Positions 7,285 through 16,776 of a stretch of DNA of 64,000 nt are shown piece by piece. The DNA lies in contig JAGBCB010000013.1 of the NCBI GenBank assembly GCA_017938145.1, forward strand, positions 1 through 64,000, read 5' to 3'. The notes under the pieces were generated by a model that ran no database searches, was not told where the DNA came from, and saw only the letters and a program-made list of their open reading frames with translations. The first letter of the stretch is position 1, and each line of letters opens with the position of its first letter. A program made the position numbers and the translations under genes. This DNA comes from Lachnospiraceae bacterium (GTDB lineage Bacteria; Bacillota; Clostridia; Lachnospirales; Lachnospiraceae).

Positions 7285-9870
7285 TTACGCCTCGACACGG
7301 GCGGTTAAGTTTCCGTTTTCCACGTCAAGCACAATGGTCTGTCCCGGTGCCACTGCATCTGAAAGAATCAGGCGGGCACTCATGGTTTCCACCGTCTTTT
7401 GCAGATAACGCTTTAACGGTCTTGCACCGTACGCTGCATCGTAGCTCTGGGCAATGGCAAATTCCTTTGCTTCTTCCGTCATGCGGATGGAAATTTCCCT
7501 GTCTGCCAGACGTTTGTTCAAATCGGAAATCAACAATTCCATGATACCACAAACATTGGATTTTGTTAATGGGCTAAAGGTAATTATTTCATCCAAACGG
7601 TTTAAAAATTCCGGACGGAAATGAGCACGAAGCTCATTCATTACCATCTGCACATTTGCTTCGTCGATGCTACCATCTTCCCTGGCACCGTCAAGCAGAT
7701 AGTGGGAACCGATGTTGGAGGTCATGATGAGAATGGTATTCTTAAAATCCACGGTTCTGCCCTGGGAATCGGTAACACGGCCGTCATCCAGAATCTGCAG
7801 CATCACGTTGAACACATCCGGATGGGCCTTTTCGATTTCATCAAAGAGCACCACGGAGTAAGGCTTTCTACGCACCGCTTCGGTAAGCTGGCCGCCTTCT
7901 TCGTAGCCAACGTATCCCGGAGGCGCTCCGATGAGTCTGGATACGGAGTATTTCTCCATGTATTCGCTCATGTCGATGCGGACCATGTTCTGCTCGTTGT
8001 CAAACAGTGCTTCCGCCAAGGATTTGGCAAGTTCTGTTTTACCAACGCCGGTAGGACCCAGGAATAAGAAGGAACCGATTGGTTTGGTCGGGTCCTTAAT
8101 GCCCGCCTTGGAACGAAGAATGGCATCTGCCACCTTTTCCACCGCCTCATCCTGACCGATGACTCTCTTATGAAGTTCTGCATCCAGATGCAGGGTTTTG
8201 TTTCTTTCACTTTCGGTAAGCTTTGCAATCGGGATGCCGGTCCAACGGGACACAATCTTTGCGATTTCTTCCTCATCCACATTTTCGTGCACCAGGGTAT
8301 GACCCTCTGCCGCCACCTTCGCCTCTTCATCCTCTAACTGCTTCTTTACTTCCGGCAGCTTGCCGTATTTTAACTCAGCGGCCTTATTTAAGTCATAATT
8401 GCGCTCCGCCATAGCAATTTCCGCGTTGATGTCTTCTAACTGCTCTCTGAGGCGCTGAACGCGTTCTACGGATGCTTTTTCATTGTCCCACTTGGCTTTC
8501 TGGCCTGCGAACTCCTCCCGAAGCTCTGCCAGCTCCTTCTGAAGATTCACCAGACGCTCTTTGCTTAAGCGGTCGTCTTCTTTCTTTAAAGCAGCCTCTT
8601 CAATTTCCATCTGCATGATACGGCGCTTTACATCGTCCAGCTCTGTCGGCATGGAATCAAGCTCGGTCTTAATTAATGCGCAGGCTTCATCTACTAAGTC
8701 GATAGCTTTATCCGGCAGGAACCGGTCGGAAATGTAACGTTTGGACAGTGTTGCCGCAGAAACCAGGGCACCGTCGTTGATTTTTACACCATGGTAAACC
8801 TCGTAGCGTTCCTTTAAACCACGCAGAATAGAGATGGTATCTTCCACGGTCGGTTCGTCTACATGCACCGGCTGGAAACGACGCTCCAGGGCCGCATCTT
8901 TTTCCACGTACATGCGATACTCATTTAAGGTAGTGGCACCGATACAATGCAGCTCGCCACGGGCAAGCATCGGCTTTAACATATTACCGGCATCCATGGA
9001 GCCCTCGGTTTTTCCGGCACCCACAATGGTATGCAGTTCATCAATGAACAGAATAATCTTTCCTTCGCTCTTCTTTACTTCTTCCAGAACCGCTTTTAAA
9101 CGTTCCTCGAATTCGCCGCGGTACTTGGCACCGGCAACGAGAGCACCCATATCCAGGGCAAATAAGGTTTTATCCTTTAATCCCTCCGGCACGTCGCCTG
9201 CCACAATACGCTGGGCAAGACCTTCCACCACCGCGGTTTTACCGACACCCGGCTCACCGATTAACACCGGATTGTTCTTTGTCTTTCTGGACAAAATGCG
9301 GATGACATTTCTGATTTCGGAGTCACGGCCAATGACCGGATCTAACTTCTGTGCTCTGGCCCGCTCCACCAGATCATAACCGTACTTTTCCAGAGTATCA
9401 TAGGTTGCCTCCGGATTGTCGGTGGTCACCTTCTGATTGCCACGTACCTCCGCAAGCACCTTAAGGAAGCGATCCTTATCGATGCGGAAGTTCTTAAACA
9501 ACTCCTTTAATTCTCTTCCGCTGTTCTTTAAAAGGCTTAAGAAAAGATGCTCCACGGACACATAGGAATCGCCCATGTGCTTTGCTTCGTCCTCAGCGTA
9601 AATCAGCACCTTGTTTAAATCATTGCCGACATACACCTGCCCTCCGGACACCTTTGGTCTCTTATTCAATAAGCCATTTAACTGTGCCAAAAATACTTCC
9701 GGCGAAATTTCCATCTTCTCAAACAGCTTTGCAATTAAACTATCTTCTGTAGTGAGCAAGCTGTAAAGCAGATGCTCCGGCACAAGCTCCTGATGACCGT
9801 AATCATATGCCATCTTTTCACAATCCTGTACCGCCTGTAACGATTTTTGAGTGAATTTGTTAATGTTCAT
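7285..9870 (-). CDS. clpB: ClpB, AAA+ protein disaggregase
   Basis: 861 residues, hexameric ATP-driven chaperone that rescues aggregated proteins with DnaK. The N-terminal Clp repeat domain covers about 1-145. NBD1 has its Walker A motif GEPGVGKT at 205-212, the long coiled-coil M domain lies at about 400-530, and NBD2 has GPTGVGKT at 605-612, the same positions as in E. coli ClpB. The ATG at 9870 is preferred over the TTG at 9876 because of spacing from AAGGAG. Its promoter overlaps a CIRCE element, indicating HrcA repression and heat-shock induction. Confidence 0.97.
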   Translation of the reverse strand: MNINKFTQKSLQAVQDCEKMAYDYGHQELVPEHLLYSLLTTEDSLIAKLFEKMEISPEVFLAQLNGLLNKRPKVSGGQVYVGNDLNKVLIYAEDEAKHMGDSYVSVEHLFLSLLKNSGRELKELFKNFRIDKDRFLKVLAEVRGNQKVTTDNPEATYDTLEKYGYDLVERARAQKLDPVIGRDSEIRNVIRILSRKTKNNPVLIGEPGVGKTAVVEGLAQRIVAGDVPEGLKDKTLFALDMGALVAGAKYRGEFEERLKAVLEEVKKSEGKIILFIDELHTIVGAGKTEGSMDAGNMLKPMLARGELHCIGATTLNEYRMYVEKDAALERRFQPVHVDEPTVEDTISILRGLKERYEVYHGVKINDGALVSAATLSKRYISDRFLPDKAIDLVDEACALIKTELDSMPTELDDVKRRIMQMEIEEAALKKEDDRLSKERLVNLQKELAELREEFAGQKAKWDNEKASVERVQRLREQLEDINAEIAMAERNYDLNKAAELKYGKLPEVKKQLEDEEAKVAAEGHTLVHENVDEEEIAKIVSRWTGIPIAKLTESERNKTLHLDAELHKRVIGQDEAVEKVADAILRSKAGIKDPTKPIGSFLFLGPTGVGKTELAKSLAEALFDNEQNMVRIDMSEYMEKYSVSRLIGAPPGYVGYEEGGQLTEAVRRKPYSVVLFDEIEKAHPDVFNVMLQILDDGRVTDSQGRTVDFKNTILIMTSNIGSHYLLDGAREDGSIDEANVQMVMNELRAHFRPEFLNRLDEIITFSPLTKSNVCGIMELLISDLNKRLADREISIRMTEEAKEFAIAQSYDAAYGARPLKRYLQKTVETMSARLILSDAVAPGQTIVLDVENGNLTARVEA

Positions 9871-9944
9871 AATCAACTCGCTCCTTTCTCTTTCTAATCA
9901 TATCCATTTATCACTGTTTGAAACACTTTTTGTTTCTATTCATG

Positions 9945-9973
9945 GTTATAACACCTTTTGTTAGCACTGTCAA
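9945..9973 (-). promoter_or_regulatory. clpB promoter
   Basis: On the minus strand: -35 TTGACA (9973-9968), a 17-bp spacer and -10 TATAAC (9950-9945). The -35 box falls inside the CIRCE element, so HrcA binding would block RNA polymerase directly. Confidence 0.85.
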
Positions 9974-9987
9974 GAGGTGAGTGCTAA
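9961..9987. promoter_or_regulatory. CIRCE operator (HrcA binding site)
   Basis: TTAGCACTG, 9 bases, GAGTGCTAA: eight of nine positions in the left arm and all nine in the right arm match the CIRCE consensus. It overlaps the clpB promoter. Confidence 0.92.
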
Positions 9988-10120
9988 AATTGTCAGACTT
10001 TAATCTTTTTCTAATCTTTTCTCACTTTGAATACATTTCACCTTGCCATTTTGCACATTTTCCTTTATTATGATATCTGTAAATTATCTAAATCTTTTTA
10101 GATATCTAGGAGAATAACAA

Positions 10121-10831
10121 ATGAACATCAAAGCAATCTTATTCGATTTAGACGGCACCCTGCTTCCTATGGACCAGGACCTGTTTATGAAATACTATTT
10201 TGGTTCACTGGCGGCAAAGCTGGTGCCACACGGATATGACAAGGACACTTTGGTAAACAATGTTTGGGCCGGCACCAAGGCCATGGTAATGAACAATGGC
10301 AGCAAAACCAATGAAGAAGCCTTCTGGGACACTTTCTGTACTTTGGTCGGAAAAGACTGCCGTCCTGATATGCCGATATTTGATTCTTTTTACCGCAACG
10401 AATTTGCCGCTGCTAAAAATGCCTGTCAGCCAACCCCTGCTGCAAAAGAGGTCATCGACCTTATCAAAGCATCCGGTAAGCGATTGATTCTTGCCACTAA
10501 CCCGCTGTTTCCGGCAGTTGCTACCGAAAACCGCATCAGCTGGGCAGGACTTGCAAAAGAAGATTTTGAACTTATAACCACCTATGAAAACAGCCGTTAC
10601 TGTAAGCCAAATCCTAAGTACTATGTGGAGATTTTAGAAAAGACCGGACTTAAACCGGAAGAATGTCTGATGGTGGGAAACAACACCGAAGAAGACATGA
10701 TTGCAGAAACACTGGGCATGCAGGTGTTTTTACTTACCGATTGCCTGATTAATGAGAAAAATGCGGACATAACTAAATATCCGCAGGGTGGGTTTGAGGA
10801 ATTGAAAACCTTTGTTACCAAACTAATTTAA
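10121..10831 (+). CDS. HAD-superfamily hydrolase (phosphatase-like)
   Basis: 236 residues. Motif I is DLDGTLLP near the N-terminus (nucleophilic Asp and acid Asp), motif II is in LILATNP, the motif III lysine is in KPNPKYY and motif IV is MVGNNTEEDMIA. The helical cap sits after motif I, as in subfamily I. This is a Mg-dependent phosphomonoesterase acting on an unknown small metabolite. It is a single gene with its own ribosome site (AGGAG) and a strong terminator. A small hairpin (10085-10104, arms TATCTAAA/TTTAGATA) lies directly before the ribosome site. Confidence 0.85.
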   Translation: MNIKAILFDLDGTLLPMDQDLFMKYYFGSLAAKLVPHGYDKDTLVNNVWAGTKAMVMNNGSKTNEEAFWDTFCTLVGKDCRPDMPIFDSFYRNEFAAAKNACQPTPAAKEVIDLIKASGKRLILATNPLFPAVATENRISWAGLAKEDFELITTYENSRYCKPNPKYYVEILEKTGLKPEECLMVGNNTEEDMIAETLGMQVFLLTDCLINEKNADITKYPQGGFEELKTFVTKLI

Positions 10832-10847
10832 TACTCTGATAACTAAA

Positions 10848-10878
10848 AAAGAGCAGGTTGATAGCAAACCTGCTCTTT
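10848..10878. terminator. Bidirectional terminator
   Basis: Arms AAAGAGCAGGTT (10848-10859) and AACCTGCTCTTT (10867-10878), flanked by A and T runs, between the convergent HAD and HTH genes. Confidence 0.9.
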
Positions 10879-10888
10879 ACTTATTAGC

Positions 10889-11086
10889 TTACTCCGCCGT
10901 CCAGAACAATTCATCCAGCGTGCGGTTTAATGCCTTACATATATCAATACAAAGGCTAATGCTCGGATTATAGTTTCCGGACTCAATGAGACCAATGGTC
11001 TGTCTGGTGACCCCGATTTTCTCTGCCAGCTGCTCCTGGGTCAAGTCGCATTCCACCCTGGCTAACTTCATCTTCTTATTCTTCAT
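10889..11086 (-). CDS. Small XRE-family transcriptional regulator
   Basis: 65 residues made almost entirely of one helix-turn-helix domain (TQEQLAEKIGVTRQTIGLIESG), of the YozG-like single-domain type. It overlaps the upstream membrane-protein gene by 11 bp, so the two are co-translated. Such tiny HTH proteins commonly sit beside an integral membrane protein in Firmicutes and are thought to control its expression; the target here is not known. Confidence 0.88.
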   Translation of the reverse strand: MKNKKMKLARVECDLTQEQLAEKIGVTRQTIGLIESGNYNPSISLCIDICKALNRTLDELFWTAE

Positions 11087-11831
11087 TGCTCTCTTCCTTT
11101 TCTTTTACGGCTTTGTCTGCATTTTTTTCGGAAAGCTTAATCATTCCAAGCATTCCGAAATAGAACAGAACTCCCCACATTGCTGCCATTCCAAGAATCA
11201 TAAGCCAGCCCTTTGCGTAGAAGATTCCGTTTGCAATTAATTCTGGCAGACCCATAATTAAACCGAAAAACAGGGAACCAACGATAACACGCTTACCAAA
11301 TGCTTTTTTACCTGTAACCTCTCTCTTTTGACTGCCCCAGATCATCCAGCCTTTTTTCAAAGTATTCACAGTAACAATAAGGGCAGGAATAAGCCAAATC
11401 GCCAAATAAACAACCAGCCAGGTCATTTCTCTCGGCCAGCTTACTTCATCCGGTTCAATGATTCCATACCGGCCGAAATAGTCTGTCACCGCAAACATAT
11501 AAAGCACTTCGCCGATAATGATTACCCAGAAAGAAATCATAAATGCCTTGGAGTGAATGGCATCACGGATGGAAAGCAATGCATCGTCTTTCTCTTTCAT
11601 AACCAGAATACCGCTTTGTGCACGCTTTACGAGTGCATAGCCCCAGGCCGGTACCAGACATGCAATTTCTAAAACAAAGTTGTACCAAGGCTCCCTAAGC
11701 ACCAACTTTAAAACAAGACACGCCAGTAAGCCTGCGGAAAACAGATAAAACATCGGTGTCATTAACTTGTTGGTTTCTTTTTCGATTCTCTCATCTTTTA
11801 CTTGTGTTTGATTTTTCTTTTTAAATAACAT
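11076..11831 (-). CDS. Integral membrane protein paired with the small HTH regulator (DUF6773-like)
   Basis: 251 residues. A charged N-terminus with the motif VKDERIEKETNKL is followed by about six hydrophobic segments (about 24-42, 50-68, 93-112, 136-158, 185-205, 213-232) and a Lys/Glu-rich C-terminal tail. The start at 11831 follows AAGGAGGATTATATC; a longer upstream frame lacks a ribosome site. The DER motif near the N-terminus and the HTH neighbour resemble the DUF6773 family, an assignment made from memory and uncertain. The leader is unusual (see 11839-11908). Molecular function is unknown. Confidence 0.75.
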   Translation of the reverse strand: MLFKKKNQTQVKDERIEKETNKLMTPMFYLFSAGLLACLVLKLVLREPWYNFVLEIACLVPAWGYALVKRAQSGILVMKEKDDALLSIRDAIHSKAFMISFWVIIIGEVLYMFAVTDYFGRYGIIEPDEVSWPREMTWLVVYLAIWLIPALIVTVNTLKKGWMIWGSQKREVTGKKAFGKRVIVGSLFFGLIMGLPELIANGIFYAKGWLMILGMAAMWGVLFYFGMLGMIKLSEKNADKAVKEKEESNEE

Positions 11832-11838
11832 GATATAA

Positions 11839-11908
11839 TCCTCCTTGTTTTCCGAAGGAAAATGCCCGCCCGCTGACGCGGGCAGAGGATTTATCCTCCT
11901 TGTTTTCC
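11839..11908 (-). repeat. Duplicated ribosome-binding leader with short ORF and hairpin
   Basis: The 15-mer GGAAAACAAGGAGGA occurs twice on the minus strand (11908-11894 and 11853-11839), the second copy serving the gene at 11831. The first copy lies inside a six-codon frame (ATG at 11911-11909, MGKQGG, stop). A GC-rich hairpin (GCCCGC-gtca-GCGGGC) lies between them. It could be a duplication or a translational control leader. Confidence 0.55.
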
Positions 11909-12042
11909 CATGCAACAAAACTAAAGTTACCCTTCGAAGTAACTTTACTATACCATGTTATTTTGCAAAATGCAAGATATATTTTACATTTTGTTTAATT
12001 TATTTTTCTTGTTGCAATTTAGTACTTGCAATAAGCACTACG

Positions 12043-12582
12043 TTATCTGAATTTCTTCTTTACATTTCCGTCAAAATCTTTCCAAAGGAATTCCCCGTTC
12101 TCCAGCGTCATATAGCCATGGTGGCTGTCTTCCTTTGGAAGAGCGGCAGACCCCGGATTCATATAAACATAACCGTCATGCTCCGCACACTTCGGCACAT
12201 GGGTATGGCCGCAAAGTAAAATATCGCCCTTTTGTAACGGAGGAGGATTAAACTCCCCGTATACATGTCCGTGGGTAGCGTAAAGCAATCGGTTACCCAA
12301 ATCAAGTACCGCATAGTCTGCCAAAATCGGAAATTCCAACACCATCTGGTCCACCTCCGCATCACAGTTTCCCCGCACACAAAGGATGCTTTGCTTTCGC
12401 TCGTTTAACAGAGAAATTACTCTCTTCGGCGCATAATCTCTTGGCAGGTCATTTCTCGGACCATGATACAAAATATCACCCAGTAAAAGCAGGCGGTCCG
12501 CCTTCTCCCTGTCGAATGCCTTTAATACTTCCTTACAATAAAATTCCGAACCGTGAATGTCGGATGCAACTAACCACTTCAT
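12043..12582 (-). CDS. yfcE: YfcE-like metallophosphoesterase
   Basis: 179 residues. Metal-binding motifs of the calcineurin-like fold are present in order: SDIHGS, GDILYHGPRND, RGNCD, THGH and CGHTHVP. Length and motif spacing match E. coli YfcE (184 residues), a manganese-dependent phosphodiesterase of unknown natural substrate. The start at 12582 (MKWLVAS) follows GAGAGGAG; an earlier in-frame codon at 12603 lacks a site. It stands alone on the minus strand, divergent from the aldo/keto reductase. Confidence 0.87.
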   Translation of the reverse strand: MKWLVASDIHGSEFYCKEVLKAFDREKADRLLLLGDILYHGPRNDLPRDYAPKRVISLLNERKQSILCVRGNCDAEVDQMVLEFPILADYAVLDLGNRLLYATHGHVYGEFNPPPLQKGDILLCGHTHVPKCAEHDGYVYMNPGSAALPKEDSHHGYMTLENGEFLWKDFDGNVKKKFR

Positions 12583-12661
12583 AACAAACTCTCCTCTCCG
12601 CATTTGATTTTATTATAAAGCAACCGTGGCCGAATTTCCATTGCTATTTTTCCGGATTTGA

Positions 12662-12690
12662 TTTACACTGATAATGAACATTTTATTATA
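12662..12690 (+). promoter_or_regulatory. Possible promoter of the aldo/keto reductase
   Basis: TTTACA (12662-12667), 17 bp, ATTATA (12685-12690). A moderate match placed 26 bp before the start codon. Confidence 0.4.
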
Positions 12691-12716
12691 TCAAAAGCAG
12701 AAGCAAGGAGAACTAC

Positions 12717-13896
12717 ATGAACTATCGTTTTGACAAATACAACAACAAAATATCCCTTTTAGGCTTTGGCTGCATGCGTTTTCAAAACACCCTTGGAAAA
12801 ATCGATATGACAAAGGCTGAAGAACAGATTATGGCAGCATACCACGGTGGCGTCAACTATTACGACACCGCCTATGTATATCCCGGCAGCGAAACTGCTA
12901 TCGGCGAAATATTTGAGAAAAACGGCATCCGCGACCAAATTTATATTGCTACCAAGCTTCCGCACTATTTGATTAAGAGTCTGGACGGGCTGGAAAAATT
13001 ATTTCAGGAGCAATTGCGCCGTCTGCGCACCGACCACATCGACTATTATCTGATGCACATGCTCTCTGACGTTGCCACCTGGAACCGCTTAAAGGAACTT
13101 GGCATTGAACAGTGGCTGGCTGATAAAAAGGCAAGCGGTGCCATCCGCCAGATTGGTTTTTCCTACCACGGCAACTCCGATATGTTCTGTCAATTAGTCA
13201 ATGCATATCCTTGGGAATTTTGCCAGATTCAATACCAACTATATGGACGAACATACCCAGGCAGGACGCAAAGGCTTACACTATGCCCACGAAAAAGGAT
13301 TACCGGTTATTATTATGGAACCTTTACGTGGCGGTCGTCTGGTAAACAATTTGCCGGAGGAGGCAAAGAAGCTTTTCGCAGAATATAAAGATTCTTACAC
13401 ACCGGCCCAGTGGGCCTTCCGCTGGCTGTACAATCAGCCGGAGGTAACCTGTGTTCTGTCCGGTATGAACACTTTAGAAATGATTGATGATAACGTCAAG
13501 ACTGCTTCCACTACCGAGATTGGTTCCCTTGGTCCTGAGGAAGAAGAAATGCTGCAACGTGTAGTATACGCCATTAACTCCCGCATGAAGGTAGGATGTA
13601 CCGGCTGCGGTTATTGTATGCCGTGTCCAAAGGGCGTAGATATTCCGGGTACCTTTTCCTCTTACAACCGTCGCTACTATGACGGTAAGTTCTGGAGCGT
13701 TGTAGAGTACATCAAATGCACCGCCCTGCGTAAAACTTCCACCGCCGCTTCCAATTGCGTGGGCTGCGGTAACTGTGAAGCCCACTGTCCTCAGCATATT
13801 GCCATTCGTGAGGAATTAAAAAATGCAAGCAAAGAATTGGAAGGACCGGTTTATAAAGTGGTAAGAAAATTTGTAGAACTTTTCAAAGCATTTTAG
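12717..13896 (+). pseudogene. Aldo/keto reductase with C-terminal 2x[4Fe-4S] domain, split by a frameshift
   Basis: The first frame (from 12717) gives the N-terminal half of an aldo/keto reductase barrel (LLGFGCMRF, YYDTAYVYPGSE, YYLMHMLS). The second frame picks up directly with NYMDEHTQAGRKGLHYAHEK and ends at 13896 with two ferredoxin cysteine clusters (CTGCGYCMPCP and CVGCGNCEAHCP). Removing one C from the CC at 13235-13236 restores one continuous protein of about 392 residues of the known Fe-S aldo/keto reductase type (NAD(P)H or electron-carrier linked reduction of an unknown carbonyl). The rest of both halves looks intact, so this is either a recent mutation, a variable site or a sequencing error. 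Confidence 0.85.
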
Positions 13897-13907
13897 TTTT
13901 TATTAAT

Positions 13908-13975
13908 AATCCCTGTTATAATTTTATCCTTCAGAAACACGCTCGTTTCTTTCGAATAAAATTATAACAGGGATT
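13908..13975. terminator. Long bidirectional terminator
   Basis: Perfect 20-bp arms (13908-13927 and 13956-13975) enclosing a 28-nt region with a smaller AGAAAC/GTTTCT stem. It lies between the convergent reductase and the gene at 14020. Confidence 0.9.
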
Positions 13976-14019
13976 GCGTAATTAATATAAAAATTACTTC
14001 AAAAGCTTCACACATTCCG

Positions 14020-14421
14020 TTAGCGCTTTTTCAACAGTTTCCACCACTTCATCACTACTTCAAAAAGGAAACCTGCCATAATACATCCCAGAAAAACGAG
14101 CATCCAGATGCTCCACAGGTTATCTGTTTTTCCGCCACCCGGGTCTGTACCTTCCGTATGAAACAGAACTCCCAACAGAAAGCCTAAAACATAACCGCCC
14201 GCTGTAAACCACGGAACATACTGTTTTCTTGCGAACAACGAAACCAATAGTGCTACCAGACCCGCTATAAATAAATCAACCGGCCATTCTTTCATGCCGT
14301 GCAGGTCAAAGAACACATAGCGGCAAAGCACGAAGCCAAGCAACAATATGCCAAGGCAAATTAAGTGGGCAAACAAAACTTTCTTATTTTGTTGTAATAA
14401 CGCTTTGAATCCTTTACTCAT
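14020..14421 (-). CDS. Membrane protein of unknown function in the ECF sigma operon
   Basis: 133 residues with a basic N-terminus, then hydrophobic segments at about 20-40, 50-65, 72-88 and 105-125 and a basic end (KWWKLLKKR). The start at 14421 (MSKGFK) overlaps the stop of the preceding gene by 8 bp and uses GGAGG inside that gene. It is the last of four genes after an ECF sigma factor. The family is not recognised. It may be a target or a membrane component of the sigma-controlled response. Confidence 0.7.
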   Translation of the reverse strand: MSKGFKALLQQNKKVLFAHLICLGILLLGFVLCRYVFFDLHGMKEWPVDLFIAGLVALLVSLFARKQYVPWFTAGGYVLGFLLGVLFHTEGTDPGGGKTDNLWSIWMLVFLGCIMAGFLFEVVMKWWKLLKKR

Positions 14422-15283
14422 TCTCCTGCGCCTCCTGTTGTTCAATCAATTCTTTGGTTATCCGGTCCTGCTCCGCATGATATGCGTTTGCAGCATCATT
14501 TGCAGCACTCACGCGCTCTATCATACCTTCTTCGTAAATGTCTGTATACAGGAACCCATCCGCTTCCACTCTGCCTTCTTTGGTAGTGCCACCCTCCGGT
14601 TTACGCGGGTATTCCAGCACAAAATCGATAGCATAAAACGGTACATTCCTGCGGTCAAATACTTCTTTTAATTCAAGCAGCACTTCTGCCGCGCGCTCCA
14701 CCGTGACTATATCATCCTCTACGTAAACAATAAGATATCCGGCTTTTGCCCCCAGCTCTCTGATATCATACTTTTTGTCCAGCACAAGTTCTTCTATAAT
14801 GTAATAATGCTCCGGATAATAATCTGCCGGAAGTTCCACATCTGCAGGCCGGAATCCCACGTGCAAATCTCCGTAGGCAATAAAACTGGTAAAGGGATAG
14901 TCCGGCGCCTCTAACACTTCATCCGCCAGGGCACGGTACTCCATATACAACCGATTCTGTGTATTGTTACCGGTCAGCACCCGGCTTTCATAGGTGTCCA
15001 AAAGCAGCTGTCCCCACATTCCAATCCGCAATGAAAAGCTGCTGTCTTCGCTGCTCGGGGATATAACGTGGGCGTAATAATCCGTATCCTTAAAATTAAA
15101 ACCAATCTTTTCTATCACAAAATCCGTATCGCCGTACACTTCTTCCAAATGCTTTTCTGCAGTTCTGGTAGCCAACCATTTAGATACCGGATTTCCAACC
15201 AATGCATTGGCAAACACGCAAAGACCGGCAATGATAAGCAATGCAACAATCAAGGCTGCTATTTTCATCCATTTCTTTTTCAT
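14414..15283 (-). CDS. YfjL-like single-pass membrane protein
   Basis: 289 residues. One N-terminal membrane helix (about 6-28) is followed by an extracytoplasmic domain with the TAEKHLEEVYGDTDFVIEKIGFNFKD-type start seen in Bacillus YfjL-like proteins, which occur next to sigma-factor genes. The C-terminal end is rich in Gln and Glu. The ATG at 15283 is preferred over the one at 15289, which abuts the G-rich ribosome site. It is the third gene of the sigma operon. Function is not known; an envelope-stress role is inferred from context only. Confidence 0.7.
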   Translation of the reverse strand: MKKKWMKIAALIVALLIIAGLCVFANALVGNPVSKWLATRTAEKHLEEVYGDTDFVIEKIGFNFKDTDYYAHVISPSSEDSSFSLRIGMWGQLLLDTYESRVLTGNNTQNRLYMEYRALADEVLEAPDYPFTSFIAYGDLHVGFRPADVELPADYYPEHYYIIEELVLDKKYDIRELGAKAGYLIVYVEDDIVTVERAAEVLLELKEVFDRRNVPFYAIDFVLEYPRKPEGGTTKEGRVEADGFLYTDIYEEGMIERVSAANDAANAYHAEQDRITKELIEQQEAQENE

Positions 15284-15295
15284 TACCATCCCCCC

Positions 15296-15823
15296 TTACT
15301 TATCTTTCTTAAAAGCAAAATGCAGCAAACCTGCCACCAACACACCAAGTTCCACAAAGATGGTGTAAATGCCGACCCACATGAGAATTGCCACAAACGG
15401 CATATATTCCATGCCCCGGGCAAGACCCAAAAAGTTAATCAGGCACTGCATCACCAGCAGTAAAAGCGGAATCTGATAAATTGCCTTCCACCGGAAAATC
15501 ACATAGCCGAGGGCACCGATAACCGGCATAATCAGGCTGTTATAAAACATTTCCTGACTGGCGGTAAGGCTCAGGCCAAAGAATACGCCAAACATCATAA
15601 GCACCACGGAAAAAATCTGTAATTTACGCTTTAATTTGCCAAGCTCCAGTTCCAAATCCATATTGAGTTCCAAAAAATCAGTACTCTCATTTTCGTATAA
15701 CTGCTTACAGGCTTCACATTCCTTCAAATGCTCTTTTACCGCAAGGCAGCTGTCCGCACTTGCAATTCCGTCTTTCACTAACGGCATCAAATCCTTACAC
15801 ATATCACAGGTAATTTTATTCAC
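15296..15823 (-). CDS. Zinc-finger anti-sigma factor, membrane bound
   Basis: 175 residues. The N-terminus carries a Cys/His cluster (CDMCKDLMPL, then KEHLKECEAC) typical of zf-HC2/ZAS anti-sigma domains, which hold the cognate sigma factor inactive. About four hydrophobic segments follow from residue 68 to 170. It starts at a GTG overlapping the sigma gene stop by 8 bp, so the two are co-translated, as expected of a sigma/anti-sigma pair. Confidence 0.85.
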   Translation of the reverse strand: MNKITCDMCKDLMPLVKDGIASADSCLAVKEHLKECEACKQLYENESTDFLELNMDLELELGKLKRKLQIFSVVLMMFGVFFGLSLTASQEMFYNSLIMPVIGALGYVIFRWKAIYQIPLLLLVMQCLINFLGLARGMEYMPFVAILMWVGIYTIFVELGVLVAGLLHFAFKKDK

Positions 15824-16343
15824 GGCCCAGTCCCTCCTTTTCCAAGCTTGCTTTTATTTTTTCTTTCGTCCGAAAGTAAATTACTCTGGCAGAGCTCTCG
15901 GAAATCTTTTCCGTTTTTGCTATTTCATAAAAGGAATATCCCTCCAAGCGAAGCTTTACAATATTCCGAGTCCGCTCCGGTTCTTCTTCCAAAAGCGCGT
16001 ATACCCGTTCCAACAACTCTTTGTCTAAATACTGTTCTTCCGGTCCTTTTAGCTCTGTACCGCCATCAACTGCCGGAAAGTCACCAACCAATTCCGACAA
16101 TACTTCTGTCTCTGCCTGTCGGTTCTTTTTCCGCAGGTTATCAATCCATTTATGTCTGGCAATGGAAAACAACCAGGTCTTTACATCCGACTCTCCCCGG
16201 AAGGCGGCAATAGATTTTACCGCTTCTAAAAACGCCTCCGAAGTCAGGTCCTCTGAAAGGGAAGCATCATGGGTAAGGCTGTAAAGATAACGATATATGT
16301 CTTTGTAATAGGTATGGAATAATTTTTCCAGTAGCCGTTGCAC
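15816..16343 (-). CDS. ECF-family RNA polymerase sigma factor
   Basis: 175 residues. Sigma region 2 (FHTYYKDIYRYLYSLTHDASLSEDLTSEAFLEAV, then FRGESDVKTWLFSIARHKWIDNLRKK) and region 4 (IVKLRLEGYSFYEIAKTEKISESSARVIYFRTKEKIK) are both complete. A GTG start at 16343 is chosen because AAAGGAGG lies 7 bases before it; longer upstream starts have no site. It would direct RNA polymerase to an envelope-type regulon, including probably its own four-gene operon (16343 down to 14020). Confidence 0.9.
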   Translation of the reverse strand: MQRLLEKLFHTYYKDIYRYLYSLTHDASLSEDLTSEAFLEAVKSIAAFRGESDVKTWLFSIARHKWIDNLRKKNRQAETEVLSELVGDFPAVDGGTELKGPEEQYLDKELLERVYALLEEEPERTRNIVKLRLEGYSFYEIAKTEKISESSARVIYFRTKEKIKASLEKEGLGRE

Positions 16344-16451
16344 CCCGAAGCCTCCTTTCTGTTTCCATCTTTTCATAAGATTAGTCGATATAAATTTCGT
16401 TTTGTTACAGTATAACACATTTTTTCTTGTTTTTTCACTTTAATATCTTTT

Positions 16452-16471
16452 TGCAACTATTTTTAGTTGCA
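16452..16471. promoter_or_regulatory. Palindrome upstream of hicAB
   Basis: TGCAACTA, 4 T, TAGTTGCA: perfect 8-bp arms in the divergent region between the sigma gene and hicA. HicAB systems are autoregulated by the antitoxin binding a palindrome at the promoter, so this is a candidate operator. With the T run after it, it could also act as a terminator. Confidence 0.5.
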
Positions 16472-16521
16472 TTTTTATTCATCATATAGTATATTACTTT
16501 TAGAAGAGGTTAGCATAAAAT

Positions 16522-16776
16522 ATGGGGCAAAAAGATAAACTGATAAAAAGACTTAAATCTCATCCGAAGGATTTCACATTCGACGAAGCTGAAACTCTAT
16601 TAAAATATCTATCGTATTCACGTTCCGACAAGGGTAAAACCAGTGGTTCCCGTGTCAAATTCGTAAGTGCCACAAAAGCACCAATTTTACTGCATAAACC
16701 ACATCCTCGCAAAGAGCTTTTAGAGTATCAGATTAAGCAATTAATCGAAACCTTAGAACAGGAGGGACTCATATGA
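16522..16776 (+). CDS. hicA: HicA-family toxin
   Basis: 84 residues. HicA is an mRNA interferase with a double-stranded-RNA-binding-like fold. The sequence has the usual order: DKLIKRLKSHPKDFTFDEAETLLKYLSY, then KGKTSGSRVKF, then the C-terminal HKPHPRKELLEYQIKQLIETL. In many HicA proteins a catalytic His follows the GS (GSHH); here the residue is Arg, as I recall for the longer Firmicutes subfamily. It overlaps hicB by 4 bp. Confidence 0.88.
   Translation: MGQKDKLIKRLKSHPKDFTFDEAETLLKYLSYSRSDKGKTSGSRVKFVSATKAPILLHKPHPRKELLEYQIKQLIETLEQEGLI

Noticed and set aside
13201-13896. Second reductase frame as an independent gene
   Set aside because: Its apparent start lies inside the upstream frame with no ribosome site and the protein lacks the first half of the barrel; a frameshift explains both pieces.
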